This document shows, piece by piece, positions 48,455-57,113 of a stretch of DNA of 64,000 nt (positions within the stretch are counted from its first letter, which is position 1; every line of letters starts with the position of its first letter). The translations under genes were made by a program, and so were the position numbers. A model generated the notes under the pieces. That model searched no databases. It saw only the letters and a list, made by a program, of their open reading frames with translations, and was not told the origin of the DNA. This stretch comes from Bin87 sp034423575 (GTDB lineage Bacteria; Chloroflexota; Dehalococcoidia; Lucifugimonadales; UBA3495), in assembly GCA_034423575.1 (NCBI GenBank), contig DAOUIF010000053.1:1-64000 (forward strand), read 5' to 3'.

Positions 48455-49864
48455 CTACCGCGCGTAGCGGTAGCCGCCGGCCGGCGTCCGGGCGCAGTTT
48501 AGCCGACGGTTGAGGTGCAGGCCTTCAAGCACGAACTCCGCGGCCGAAGCCACCACCTCCGGCCGCTTGTCGTCCCCGATCAGCGCGGTGACGGCGGCGC
48601 TCAACCCATCCACGTTGTCCAGGGCTGACGCGTATGCTCCCGATGGCACGTCACTCCCGGTTTCCACGGCGTTCCCGAGGTCAAAGGCCGTCACGATGTC
48701 CTCCAACTCTTCCACGTTGCAGTAGCGCCCGAAGATGCCCAGGGTCGCCCGCTTGGTGAGGTCCTCCACCAGGCGGTCCTCCCGACCTTCGCCGAAGGTT
48801 TCCATCTCGATCTTCCCGCCCAGGGACGCGATCAGATACGGCAGGTCGCTGATGCGCGGACACGCGATATCCTCGCCGTGGCGGATGCTGCGGCGCAGGG
48901 CGTTGCTGATGAGGGTCTCGTAGTTGGAGATGGAGACGCGCACGCTGACGCCCGAACGCTGGTTGATCTCGTTGCTGGAACGTGCCCGGGCCGTCACCTC
49001 GGCCACGATGTCCGTCATGAACTGCGGCACTATGACCCGATCCTCGTCGGGGAAGCGGTTGCGCTCCTGGTCCATGATGGCGATCTCTTCGTCCAGGGTG
49101 CGCGGGTAGTGGGTGTGAATCTGCGCGCCGTAGCGATCCTTGAGCGGGGTGACGATTCGACCGCGGTTGGTGTAGTCCTCGGGGTTGGCCGTGGCCACCA
49201 CGAACACGTCCAGCGGCATCCGGATGCGGTAACCCTTGATCTGCACGTCCCGTTCTTCCATGAGGTTGAACAGGCCCACCTGGATGCGCTCGGCGAGATC
49301 AGGCAGCTCGTTGATGCAGAAGATGCCCCGGTTGGTTCGCGGCACCAGGCCGTAGTGGATGGCCGATTCGTCGGACAGGCGCCTGCCCTCGGCCACCTTG
49401 ATGGGGTCGATCTCGCCGATCAGGTCGGCGATGGAGATGTCGGGCGTGGCCAGCTTTTCCGAGTAGCGCATATCCCGCCCGATCCAGGCCACGGGCGTGT
49501 CGTCGCCCATGTCGGCAACCATTTGCCTGGCGTCAGGGCTGAGGGGGTTGTACGGGTCATCGTTCAACTCGCCGCCGGCGATGACCGGAAGCTGCTCGTC
49601 CAGCAGGTTCACCATCTCGCGGATCAGCCGGGTCTTGGCCTGCCCACGCTCGCCCAGCAGGATGATGTCCTGGCCGGCCAGGATGGCGTTTTCCAGCTGC
49701 GGAATGACCGTCTGGTCGAAGCCGATGATGCCGGGGAAGACCGACTCCTCGGCGCGTATCTTGGCGATCAGGTTCCGGCGCATCTCCTCGCGCACCGAGA
49801 CCGATTGGTAGCCGCTATCGCGGAGTTCGCCGATGGTGGCGGGCAAAGCGTTATTCGTGGACAT
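48455..49864 (-). CDS. MoxR/ChlI-like AAA+ ATPase
   Basis: The 469-residue protein starts at ATG 49864. Walker A is GERGQAKT, Walker B lies in GIFCINELPDLAERIQ, and sensor 1 is in VFVVATANPEDYTNRG. The region GYRIRMPLDV is typical of magnesium chelatase ChlI/BchD-like and MoxR proteins, which act as chaperones with VWA-domain partners to activate enzymes or insert metal. No VWA partner follows in the window; the VWA-like fragment at 62000 is far away. Confidence 0.87.
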   Translation of the reverse strand: MSTNNALPATIGELRDSGYQSVSVREEMRRNLIAKIRAEESVFPGIIGFDQTVIPQLENAILAGQDIILLGERGQAKTRLIREMVNLLDEQLPVIAGGELNDDPYNPLSPDARQMVADMGDDTPVAWIGRDMRYSEKLATPDISIADLIGEIDPIKVAEGRRLSDESAIHYGLVPRTNRGIFCINELPDLAERIQVGLFNLMEERDVQIKGYRIRMPLDVFVVATANPEDYTNRGRIVTPLKDRYGAQIHTHYPRTLDEEIAIMDQERNRFPDEDRVIVPQFMTDIVAEVTARARSSNEINQRSGVSVRVSISNYETLISNALRRSIRHGEDIACPRISDLPYLIASLGGKIEMETFGEGREDRLVEDLTKRATLGIFGRYCNVEELEDIVTAFDLGNAVETGSDVPSGAYASALDNVDGLSAAVTALIGDDKRPEVVASAAEFVLEGLHLNRRLNCARTPAGGYRYAR

Positions 49865-50189
49865 GGAATCAGGCCGTCCTTTGATCAGGATAGGGTTCTG
49901 GCGGCAGTATAACAAACGGGTGTGTGGCGGGCCTCGCCGATGGTGTCCTGTTCAGCGATGCGCTTCTCTGGCTGTCCTGCTGCCATGAGCAGGATAGAGT
50001 TGGAGCGATTCCGAGCGCGGCTGCTCAACGGATGAACAGGTTGACTGTATGCTCATACAAGGCTAGTTTGGAAACGTGAATACAACCATCGAAATCTCGG
50101 ACAAGTTGCTGTAGCAAGCCGGGATAGAATTTCGAACCGCCAGCGCTGCCGCGCGTGTGCTAGGATGGTACTGCGCAGGTAACGTTACA
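49865..50189. other. Intergenic region with a hairpin and an antitoxin relic
   Basis: A perfect stem TCCTGCT / AGCAGGA lies near 49974-49995. The rest has no T-run and no clear promoter. The right part (50076-50162) looks like a broken antitoxin gene. Confidence 0.4.
50076..50162 (+). pseudogene. Relic of an antitoxin gene with a TAG nonsense codon
   Basis: From a GTG at 50076 the frame reads VNTTIEISDKLL, then TAG, then QAGIEFRTASAAARVLG. The start resembles VapB/RHH antitoxins. A single CAG to TAG change at codon 13 would explain the break. No toxin follows. Confidence 0.35.
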
Positions 50190-50576
50190 ATGCTTCGCTT
50201 CCTCTGGCCCATCCTTCTCATGTTCGGCCCCCAGCTTGGGCCGCGCATCGTCAAATTCGTGCGCGCGCTGTGGCGGCTGCATCGCGATTCCCGCGTCAAC
50301 CTGCTGATCAAGCTGCTGATCCCGTTGGCGGTGGTCTACGCCATCTTCCCCGTCGACCTGGTGCGGGACCGCATCCCCTACGGCCTGGGTCGGTACGACG
50401 ACCTGATCATCCTGGGGCTGGCGGTCTGGCTGTTCTGGAACCTGTGTCCCCGCGCTGTCGTCCGCGAGCACATGGGCGAGCCTCCGCCTCCCCGCCCCGA
50501 GGACCGTGATCCCGACAGCGTGGTGGACGGGCAGGCTCGCCCCACCGACACCGACGACGACCAGCGCGGCAGTTGA
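50190..50576 (+). CDS. DUF1232 (YkvA-like) membrane protein
   Basis: The 128-residue protein has the DUF1232 core LLIKLLIPLAVVYAIFPVDL, then RYDDLIILGLAVWLFW. It has about three hydrophobic segments and a charged C-terminal tail rich in Asp. Function unknown. The ATG at 50190 has no strong site; a TTG at 50157 is an alternative but reads through the relic. Confidence 0.75.
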   Translation: MLRFLWPILLMFGPQLGPRIVKFVRALWRLHRDSRVNLLIKLLIPLAVVYAIFPVDLVRDRIPYGLGRYDDLIILGLAVWLFWNLCPRAVVREHMGEPPPPRPEDRDPDSVVDGQARPTDTDDDQRGS

Positions 50577-50610
50577 CTGAGCGCAGGCTCGCCCAATATT
50601 GACTCCTTAG

Positions 50611-50637
50611 GTAGGGGCGAATAATCATTCGCCCCTA
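50611..50637. terminator. GTAGGGGCGAAT hairpin (repeat family C, copy 2)
   Basis: GTAGGGGCGAAT and ATTCGCCCCTAT are 12-nt arms with a short loop, followed by GTTTT. It lies between DUF1232 and hemW. Confidence 0.6.
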
Positions 50638-50667
50638 TGTTTTGGTCAGACTTCCCCCGCGTTCAGG

Positions 50668-51957
50668 ATGCGTATGTCTCAGTCGCCGCAACTTCAAGAC
50701 CGTGCCGGTTCCGCGCTGGACGAAGGTATCTCCCTGTACATTCACGTACCCTTCTGCCTGAGCAAGTGCCCGTACTGCGACTTCAACACCTACCAGGGTA
50801 TCGAGTCCCAGTTCGGCGACTTTCTCTCCGCCGTTATCCAGGAGATCACGGCCTGGTCGGTGACCTTGGGCCGGCCGGCCGTCAACACAGTTTTCCTGGG
50901 CGGCGGCACGCCTTCCTACCTGCCCGACGACGACGTGGCCCGCATCCTCGAAGCCATCGCCCACAATTACGCAGTTCGCGGCGACGCCGAGATAACGGCC
51001 GAGTGCAATCCCAACGACCTGTCTCCCGAGAAGTGCGCCGAGCTCCGCGCCGCCGGCGTCAACCGGGTCAGCATCGGCGTCCAGAGCATGGACAACGGTC
51101 TGCTGTCCATGCTGGGTCGCCGCCACGACGCTGGAGAAGCCGCGGAGGCATTGGACCGTTGCCGCCGCGCCGGCTTCGACAACGTGAGCCTGGACCTGAT
51201 GTACGGTCTGCCCCAGCAGTCTCTGGACCAGTGGCGGGACACCGTGGCGCGCGTCGTCGCGCTGGCGCCGGAGCACCTGTCCCTCTATTCGTTGACCCTG
51301 GAGGAGGGTACGCCCCTGCGCCGGTGGGTGGAGCAGGGCCGCCTCCCCGAGCCGGATGCCGACCTCGCCGCCGACATGTATGATCACGCCCGCGCCGCCC
51401 TGGCCTCCGCCGGCTACCATCACTACGAGATCAGCAACTGGACGCGGCCCGGGCGGGAGTCCGAGCACAACCTGGCCTACTGGCGCAACCTGCAATGGGT
51501 CGGCGTCGGTCCGGGGGCCCACTCGTCCCTGCGCGTCCCCTCGTCCCTGAAGGATAACGACGCCGGCGCCGCCTGCCGGTTTTGGACCGTGCGCTCTCCC
51601 CGCGAGTACGCGCAACTGGCCAGGGAGTGGGCTGAAGACGCGGCCAGGGAGGGTGAATGGCCGGCGGTGACGGCGGACCGGGTCGCGGACGTTCCGACGG
51701 TGGACGGCTCCGAGGTATCGGACGAGGCAACCACCGCCGCCGAGACCATGTTCCTGGGCCTCCGCCTGCTTGATGGCATGGACGTTACCGCCGCGTCGGC
51801 ACGCACCGGCATCGACCTGCGGGCTCGCTATGAAACGGAACTTGCGGAACTGACGGCCGACGGGCTGCTGGTGTGGGAACCGGATGGCCGGCTGCGGCTG
51901 ACGGAGGAGGCGTACCTAGTGGCGAACCAGGTGTTCACGCGGTTCCTGGCTGGGTAG
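50668..51957 (+). CDS. hemW: HemW-like radical SAM protein
   Basis: The 429-residue protein has the radical SAM cluster motif in CLSKCPYCDF (Cys30, Cys34, Cys37) with the HemW-type HVPFC start. GGGTPSYL and the SIGVQSMDNGLLSMLGRRH segment are typical of HemN/HemW proteins. The C-terminal HemN domain includes AETMFLGLRLLDGMD. HemW is a heme chaperone rather than a coproporphyrinogen oxidase. ATG 50674 is an alternative start. Confidence 0.9.
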   Translation: MRMSQSPQLQDRAGSALDEGISLYIHVPFCLSKCPYCDFNTYQGIESQFGDFLSAVIQEITAWSVTLGRPAVNTVFLGGGTPSYLPDDDVARILEAIAHNYAVRGDAEITAECNPNDLSPEKCAELRAAGVNRVSIGVQSMDNGLLSMLGRRHDAGEAAEALDRCRRAGFDNVSLDLMYGLPQQSLDQWRDTVARVVALAPEHLSLYSLTLEEGTPLRRWVEQGRLPEPDADLAADMYDHARAALASAGYHHYEISNWTRPGRESEHNLAYWRNLQWVGVGPGAHSSLRVPSSLKDNDAGAACRFWTVRSPREYAQLAREWAEDAAREGEWPAVTADRVADVPTVDGSEVSDEATTAAETMFLGLRLLDGMDVTAASARTGIDLRARYETELAELTADGLLVWEPDGRLRLTEEAYLVANQVFTRFLAG

Positions 51958-52279
51958 ACGGCGTGATTAAGTTTAATTGCAACTGCATCGAAGCAAGCAG
52001 CCCGGGGAGGCAACGGTGCCCCGTATCGGAGACGTTCCAACATTGTCCACCGATTTGACAGATCCGGGATAGGTTTAGCATAAGGTATATCCCCCTCCGC
52101 ATTTATCGCAGTTCATCTCTGTCATCTTCGCGAAGTCTGAACCTTTCGACGCCCTCAAATCTGGTGGACTAGATTTACTCCGTCGTGAGGACGTCGCATA
52201 AGTGAATAATCGTTTTCCGTAACGAGGGCACCGCGTGCACTACGTTGTCGCATCGCAACGATCTCTTGCGACCATGCAA
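51958..52279. other. Intergenic region, no gene recognised
   Basis: This is the edge of a more AT-rich stretch. TTGACA occurs at 52055-52060 with a weak TAGCAT 15 nt on. Nothing else is recognised; hemW ends on the left and the P63C gene ends on the right, so both genes converge here. Confidence 0.4.
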
Positions 52280-53260
52280 TCATCCACCTTGGTTGGGATC
52301 CTTGAAGTTGAGTGGAATGGTCTCGTTTTGTTTGGGGTAGGCGATCGCGATATTTTTCTGCAAATCAGGCCAACTGGTTGAGACCCTCATGACGGCAACT
52401 ACCCCCGCAAGGTGCTGCTGCAGTTTGGGATGGCCTAGATCAGGGGTAAACCATTGATGATGCTTTGCTGCTCGGTGACCGTTCGGCTGGACAGGATTCT
52501 TGCGCCTCAACTCATCCAAAATCCCTGGCGCTAACCGCTCATATACTAAACTGTTGGTGTACTTGCCGATAACTGACGGGCGTTTGACCGAATACACGTT
52601 CGGCCAGCCCTTGAGACGGCAAATATGCTCGTAAAACTCGAACGGAAACGTCCTCGTCCACGGTTGTAGCTCTTTAGCGATAAACTTCTCAAGAATGTTG
52701 GCCAAGGCACGCTCTTCGCGAACCCGCTGGTACCCCGTGGCCTCGTCTACTAGCGCAATGATGCCCACTCGCACGAAACCACGCCACAGCAACCAGGCCC
52801 TCGTGACTATCGTGGACTGTCGTGGCCCAGTGGAGTTGCAACGGTCAGCCTGAATGATGGCGTCGCATAGGTCGGACAACATCGTTGCAGGATAGCCGTA
52901 GGCCACAGCACCAGATTGCAACCGGAACCGGATTGGCGACCGCAATGCCGAGGATAATTCGGGTGATATGAAAGGTTTGATCCACTGTTGAGTGGCAAAT
53001 CTCGGGATTTTGGTGCCGCCAAGTTCCTTGGCTTCGTCCGCGCTCCTAGCACCTCCTCTGATGGCGCCGACACTGGTGAACACGCCGCGTTGGCTCAACA
53101 CCCTCGTTTCGTCCTCCAGTACATAGCAGGAGATCTCGATGTCGCCAATCACCAGAGGATTGTCGGACGTGCCAGCTATTACTTGTAGGTCTTTGGCATC
53201 CCTGCCAGGATCATACGAAAAGATTTTGTCAACCATTTTGTCCAATTCCTCATCGCGCAT
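52280..53260 (-). CDS. P63C domain-containing protein
   Basis: The 326-residue protein has the P63C block: GYQRVREERALANILEKFIA, then PWTRTFPFEFYEHICRLKGW, KYTNSLVYERLAPGILDEL and KHHQWFTPDLGHPKLQQHL. The domain is known from phages and mobile elements and has no established activity. The N-terminal part has a SANAT-like region (GTKIPRFATQQWIKPF). Base composition is more AT-rich than the surrounding genes, which suggests transfer. A transposase-like zinc ribbon gene lies 133 bases upstream on the same strand. Confidence 0.85.
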   Translation of the reverse strand: MRDEELDKMVDKIFSYDPGRDAKDLQVIAGTSDNPLVIGDIEISCYVLEDETRVLSQRGVFTSVGAIRGGARSADEAKELGGTKIPRFATQQWIKPFISPELSSALRSPIRFRLQSGAVAYGYPATMLSDLCDAIIQADRCNSTGPRQSTIVTRAWLLWRGFVRVGIIALVDEATGYQRVREERALANILEKFIAKELQPWTRTFPFEFYEHICRLKGWPNVYSVKRPSVIGKYTNSLVYERLAPGILDELRRKNPVQPNGHRAAKHHQWFTPDLGHPKLQQHLAGVVAVMRVSTSWPDLQKNIAIAYPKQNETIPLNFKDPNQGG

Positions 53261-53393
53261 TTCGGCTTGACTTTCAACTCCAGAGATGGTTCACGTGACG
53301 ATCAGCAGGTACTCCAAAATCAGAAAAACATTTGCCGCTCCAGTGCGGTTAATGTCCGAAGACCTTAATCTACGCACCTAAAACGCAAAAAGC

Positions 53394-53816
53394 TCAGTCG
53401 GCAGTAGCAGAGCTCAGACGCGTGAGCATCGACTTCGCAGTTTTTGCGCTCACGCCTATTTGTGTGGACAACGCTGCCGGCGAGACGTTATTGCCGTCTC
53501 TTGCGTACAGGTAGATCGCTTGCAGCCATTGGTGAAGGCCGACATGGGATCTCTCCAATATCGTGCGGGTACGGACGGTAAACTCAGCATCGCAGGAGGT
53601 GCATCTGTAATAGCCTGCGCGTGCATTTTTGCGTGCAGATACCTGACACCTGCCTCGACACCTTGGGCAGACGGCTTGATCTCCCCAACGGCGTTGCTCG
53701 AAATAAACTCGAGCCATTTCAGGATTACAGAAGATATCCCGGACCAGGTTAGACTCGCCGATCGTATCTTTGCCCAAAACCGCCCTCCATACATAATATG
53801 CTGATATTAGCAGCAT
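53394..53816 (-). CDS. Orphan IS1595-type zinc ribbon and HTH protein
   Basis: The 140-residue protein equals the N-terminal part of IS1595-type transposases. The zinc ribbon is CPRCRGRC with later YYRCTSCDAEF, and the HTH part is SPAALSTQIGVSAKTAKSML. It stops just where the DDE catalytic domain (ISXO2) would begin. No DDE domain is found nearby, and the P63C gene lies downstream on the same strand. It may be a remnant, or a DNA-binding partner of P63C. Confidence 0.8.
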   Translation of the reverse strand: MLLISAYYVWRAVLGKDTIGESNLVRDIFCNPEMARVYFEQRRWGDQAVCPRCRGRCQVSARKNARAGYYRCTSCDAEFTVRTRTILERSHVGLHQWLQAIYLYARDGNNVSPAALSTQIGVSAKTAKSMLTRLSSATAD

Positions 53817-53965
53817 GTTCTATGGGAGTCAAGTTCCAAAATCGATCGCGACCTACCGAGCGATTGACCGAGCGACCATTGGGCCTATGCTAAACTGCCG
53901 CCAACGGTCGCCCATGGCGTCAGTTCCTACTTGAATACAACCCAATTCCCCCCGGAGGTTCAACC

Positions 53966-55192
53966 ATGGCGGTACAGCCTTACACCATCAGCGTATCCGA
54001 CGACGTGCTCGAAGACCTGCGGCATCGCCTGAACCACGTGCGCTGGCCCGACGAGATCCCCGGCGCCGAGTGGGATTACGGCTCCAATCTCGACTACATC
54101 AAGGAGTTGGTGGCCTACTGGCAGGACGGCTTTGACTGGCGTAAAGCGGAGGCCGGCCTCAACGCCTTCGCCAACTTCTACACCACCATCGAGGGCCAGG
54201 GCATCCACTTCATCCACGAGAAGGGCAAGGGGCCCAACCCCATGCCCATCATCGTCACCCACGGCTGGCCCGGCTCCATCTACGAGATGCACAAGATCAT
54301 TCCGATGCTCACCGACCCGGCCAGCCACGGCGGCGACGCGGCTGACTCCTTCGACGTGGTCGTCCCCTCCATGCCCGGCTACGGATTCAGCGCGCAGACC
54401 CGCGACCGCGGCGTCAACACCCGTCGCATCGCCGAATTGTGGGACATCCTCATGGCCCATGAGCTGGGATACCAGAGCTACGCCGCGCAGGGCGGCGACT
54501 GGGGCGCCGGCGTCACCGCCCGCCTGGGTTATCACCACGCCAACCACGTCCTCGGAATCCACACCACCTCCGTGACCCAGGCCATTCCCTACCAGGGCGC
54601 CAGCCTCGAAGGTTTGAGCACGCGCGAGCGTCTGGAGCAGGTCATCGGCACGCCCCAGGGCGGGTATCGCCGCGACTTCGCCGCCACCCTGTCCGACGAG
54701 GAGCTGGGCATGATTGACCAGCGGGTCTCCTGGCAGGCGGCCGAGGGCGGCTACGCCCACATCCAGGGCACCAAGCCCCAGACCCTGGCCTACGGCCTCA
54801 ACGACTCCCCCGTGGGTCTCTGCGCGTGGATCGTCGAGAAATACCGCACCTGGAGCGACTGCAACGGCGACGTGGAGAGCGTTTACACCAAGGATGACCT
54901 GCTCACCACCGTGATGATCTACTGGGTCACCCAGACCATCAACTCCAGCACCCGACTGTACTACGAGAACAGCCGCACCCCGTGGTACTTCGGCCCCGAC
55001 GACCAGATCGGCGTCCCCTGCGCCATTGCAGTGTTCCCCAAGGAACTGTCCACGCCGCCGCGTTCCTGGGCCGAGCGCACCTACAACGTCCAGCGCTGGA
55101 CCGAGATGGACAGCGGTGGCCACTTCGCCGCCCTGGAGAAGCCGGCCGAGTTGGTGAACGACATGCGCGAGTTCTTTCGGGGGCTGCGGTAA
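53966..55192 (+). CDS. Epoxide hydrolase with N-terminal EHN domain
   Basis: The 408-residue enzyme has the EHN domain (5-115) and the alpha/beta-hydrolase core. The nucleophile is Asp178 in GGDWGAG, the oxyanion segment is HGWPG (99-103), and the catalytic His is in SGGHFAALE near the end. It should open epoxides to diols. The ATG has CGGAGG upstream. A coiled-coil gene follows. Confidence 0.92.
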   Translation: MAVQPYTISVSDDVLEDLRHRLNHVRWPDEIPGAEWDYGSNLDYIKELVAYWQDGFDWRKAEAGLNAFANFYTTIEGQGIHFIHEKGKGPNPMPIIVTHGWPGSIYEMHKIIPMLTDPASHGGDAADSFDVVVPSMPGYGFSAQTRDRGVNTRRIAELWDILMAHELGYQSYAAQGGDWGAGVTARLGYHHANHVLGIHTTSVTQAIPYQGASLEGLSTRERLEQVIGTPQGGYRRDFAATLSDEELGMIDQRVSWQAAEGGYAHIQGTKPQTLAYGLNDSPVGLCAWIVEKYRTWSDCNGDVESVYTKDDLLTTVMIYWVTQTINSSTRLYYENSRTPWYFGPDDQIGVPCAIAVFPKELSTPPRSWAERTYNVQRWTEMDSGGHFAALEKPAELVNDMREFFRGLR

Positions 55193-55242
55193 CAAGGTTG
55201 ACGCGGTGATGCAAACATTTCCCCGGTGAGCGGAGTTTGGCC

Positions 55243-55731
55243 ATGGGTCCCACAGAATGGACGATCATCGGCGTCGGCGTCGCCCTCCTTTTGGCACTGG
55301 TTTCTATGACAAGGGTAGGCAATTCATCCCTTCAAAACGCGCTGAAGGCAAGCAGCGCCGAAATCAGAACAGAGATATATGGAGTCAAGACGGAGATTGC
55401 CGAAGTCAGAACGGAAATTATCGAGCTGCGCGCGGAGCTGAAAGGCGATGTCGCGAATGTAAGAACGGAAATTGCCGACCTGCGCACGGAGTTGAAGAGT
55501 GACATGGCCGACCTGCGCACGGAGTTGAAGGGTGACATGGCCGACCTGCGCTCGGAGTTGAAACTCGACTTTCAGGCCAACCGCGCCGAAATCATCACCA
55601 ACCGCCGGATGCTCGGACGGTTTGCGTTGCATCGCCACGGCGACGATGGTTTGCCCCTGGCTCCGCTGACCGACGCCCTGGAGCCCCTGGACGGCAACGA
55701 CCCACAGGACAACGAAAACGGGAGCGACTAG
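55243..55731 (+). CDS. Membrane-anchored coiled-coil protein with heptad repeats
   Basis: The 162-residue protein starts at ATG 55243 (a TTG at 55237 is possible). One membrane helix is at 5-22 (WTIIGVGVALLLALVSM). Residues 30-110 are about ten near-copies of an 11-residue unit such as VRTEIADLRTE and MADLRTELKGD. The tail is acidic. Function unknown; related in design to the proteins at 9147 and 63488. Confidence 0.72.
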   Translation: MGPTEWTIIGVGVALLLALVSMTRVGNSSLQNALKASSAEIRTEIYGVKTEIAEVRTEIIELRAELKGDVANVRTEIADLRTELKSDMADLRTELKGDMADLRSELKLDFQANRAEIITNRRMLGRFALHRHGDDGLPLAPLTDALEPLDGNDPQDNENGSD

Positions 55732-55844
55732 CGCCATTTCAACATGTCCGGCTGACAGCGTTCCCAAAACCCGCTACCATATCCACCAATGAACCTCTAA
55801 CTCACGCCGGCTCGCCGGCCCTCACTCAAGGAGGAACCCGTTAC

Positions 55845-57032
55845 ATGATTACCAGATTTGGCAGCCTTTGGGCCGGCAACGTCGACATGGATAACCCCGG
55901 CTACCAGGGCACTCCCGCCAACGACCGTTGGCTCTCCGACGAGGAACTGGCCGGCGGCGCCATTGAGAAGGCGGAGCAGATCGCCATCGCCATGGACCGC
56001 CTCGGCTACGACACCTTCTGGGCCGCCGAGCACCACTTCCAGCGGGAAGGCTACGAGGTGATTCCCAACCTGCTGATGCTCTGGGTGCACCTGGCCCACC
56101 TGACCGAGAAGCTACGGTTCGGCTGCGGTTTCAACATCAACCCCATGTGGAATCCCCTGCGCCTGGCCGAGGACTACGCCACCGCCGACTGGCTGACCGA
56201 TGGCCGCGTCCGCTTCGGCGTCGGCCGCGGGTACCACACCCGCGAGGTCGAGGTCTTTGGCTCCCCCATCATGGACCAGAACGCCAACCGCGAGCTCTTT
56301 GAGGAGCAGGTTGAGGTCATGTGGAAGGCGTTCAACCAGCGCAGTTTCTCTCACCACGGCAAGCACTACGACATTCCGCCCAACGTGCCCTATCGCGGCT
56401 ACGACCTGGAGGAGATCACCCTGGTCCCCCGGCCCAAGTACGATGTCGAATGGTGGCAGCCAGTGGTGTCCGCCAGCGACCGGGCCATCAACTTCATGGC
56501 CCGCTGGGGCATCAAGGGCATCATCGGCGGCGGCGCGGCCACCGGCGGCGCAAGCGACGAGGTGATCCACCGGTGGCAGGCCATCCATGCCGAACACGGC
56601 AAGGAATGGGAACTGGGCGAGGGTCTCGCCGTGGGCTACTCGGTGCAGATCGCCAACTCCGAGAAGGAGGCCATGGACCAGGCCCGCCTGTGGATGGAAG
56701 AGCGGGTCAAGATGTTCGGCCCCCTCGGCTTCATCGCCGGCCTGTCCCAGGAGCAGCTGGATGCCCTGAACGCCTTCGGCCGCCCGGTGCCCCAGGGCCT
56801 CAAGATGCCCACCATCGAGGAGTCCGTGGCCGCCGGCCAGTACCTTGTCGGCCCGCCGGATCGCATCACCGAGCAGTTGATGGAAATCCAGGAACGCTAT
56901 CCCGGCCTGGAGGAGGTCAACATCGGCATCACCAACATGGGCATGCCGACCTCCGCGTCCATGGACCAGCTGGAATGGTTCGCCCGGGACGTCATGCCCC
57001 ACTTCAACACCAAGCAGGGCGCGGACAACTAG
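55845..57032 (+). CDS. LLM-class flavin-dependent oxidoreductase
   Basis: The 395-residue protein has the luciferase-like TIM-barrel: YDTFWAAEHHFQREGYEVIP, GCGFNINPMWNPLRLAEDYA, TDGRVRFGVGRGYHTREVEV, and NRELFEEQVEVMWKAF. It uses reduced flavin or F420 to oxidise a substrate. AAGGAGG lies before the ATG. No flavin reductase partner is visible next to it. Confidence 0.92.
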   Translation: MITRFGSLWAGNVDMDNPGYQGTPANDRWLSDEELAGGAIEKAEQIAIAMDRLGYDTFWAAEHHFQREGYEVIPNLLMLWVHLAHLTEKLRFGCGFNINPMWNPLRLAEDYATADWLTDGRVRFGVGRGYHTREVEVFGSPIMDQNANRELFEEQVEVMWKAFNQRSFSHHGKHYDIPPNVPYRGYDLEEITLVPRPKYDVEWWQPVVSASDRAINFMARWGIKGIIGGGAATGGASDEVIHRWQAIHAEHGKEWELGEGLAVGYSVQIANSEKEAMDQARLWMEERVKMFGPLGFIAGLSQEQLDALNAFGRPVPQGLKMPTIEESVAAGQYLVGPPDRITEQLMEIQERYPGLEEVNIGITNMGMPTSASMDQLEWFARDVMPHFNTKQGADN

Positions 57033-57057
57033 AACCCTGATAAATTGCGTCGATCGC

Positions 57058-57086
57058 GTAGGGGCGGCGGTTCACGTCGCCTCTAC
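57058..57086. terminator. GTAGGGGCG hairpin (repeat family C, copy 3)
   Basis: GTAGGGGCG and CGCCTCTAC are the arms with an 11-nt loop; one base pair is G-T. It lies between the LLM and gpsA genes. Confidence 0.55.
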
Positions 57087-57113
57087 GATTGTATGTAGAG
57101 CCGGGAAATACCC

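Noticed and set aside
52055..52081. TTGACA plus TAGCAT as a promoter for an antisense RNA to P63C
   Set aside because: The spacing is only 15 nt and the -10 match is weak; nothing else supports it.
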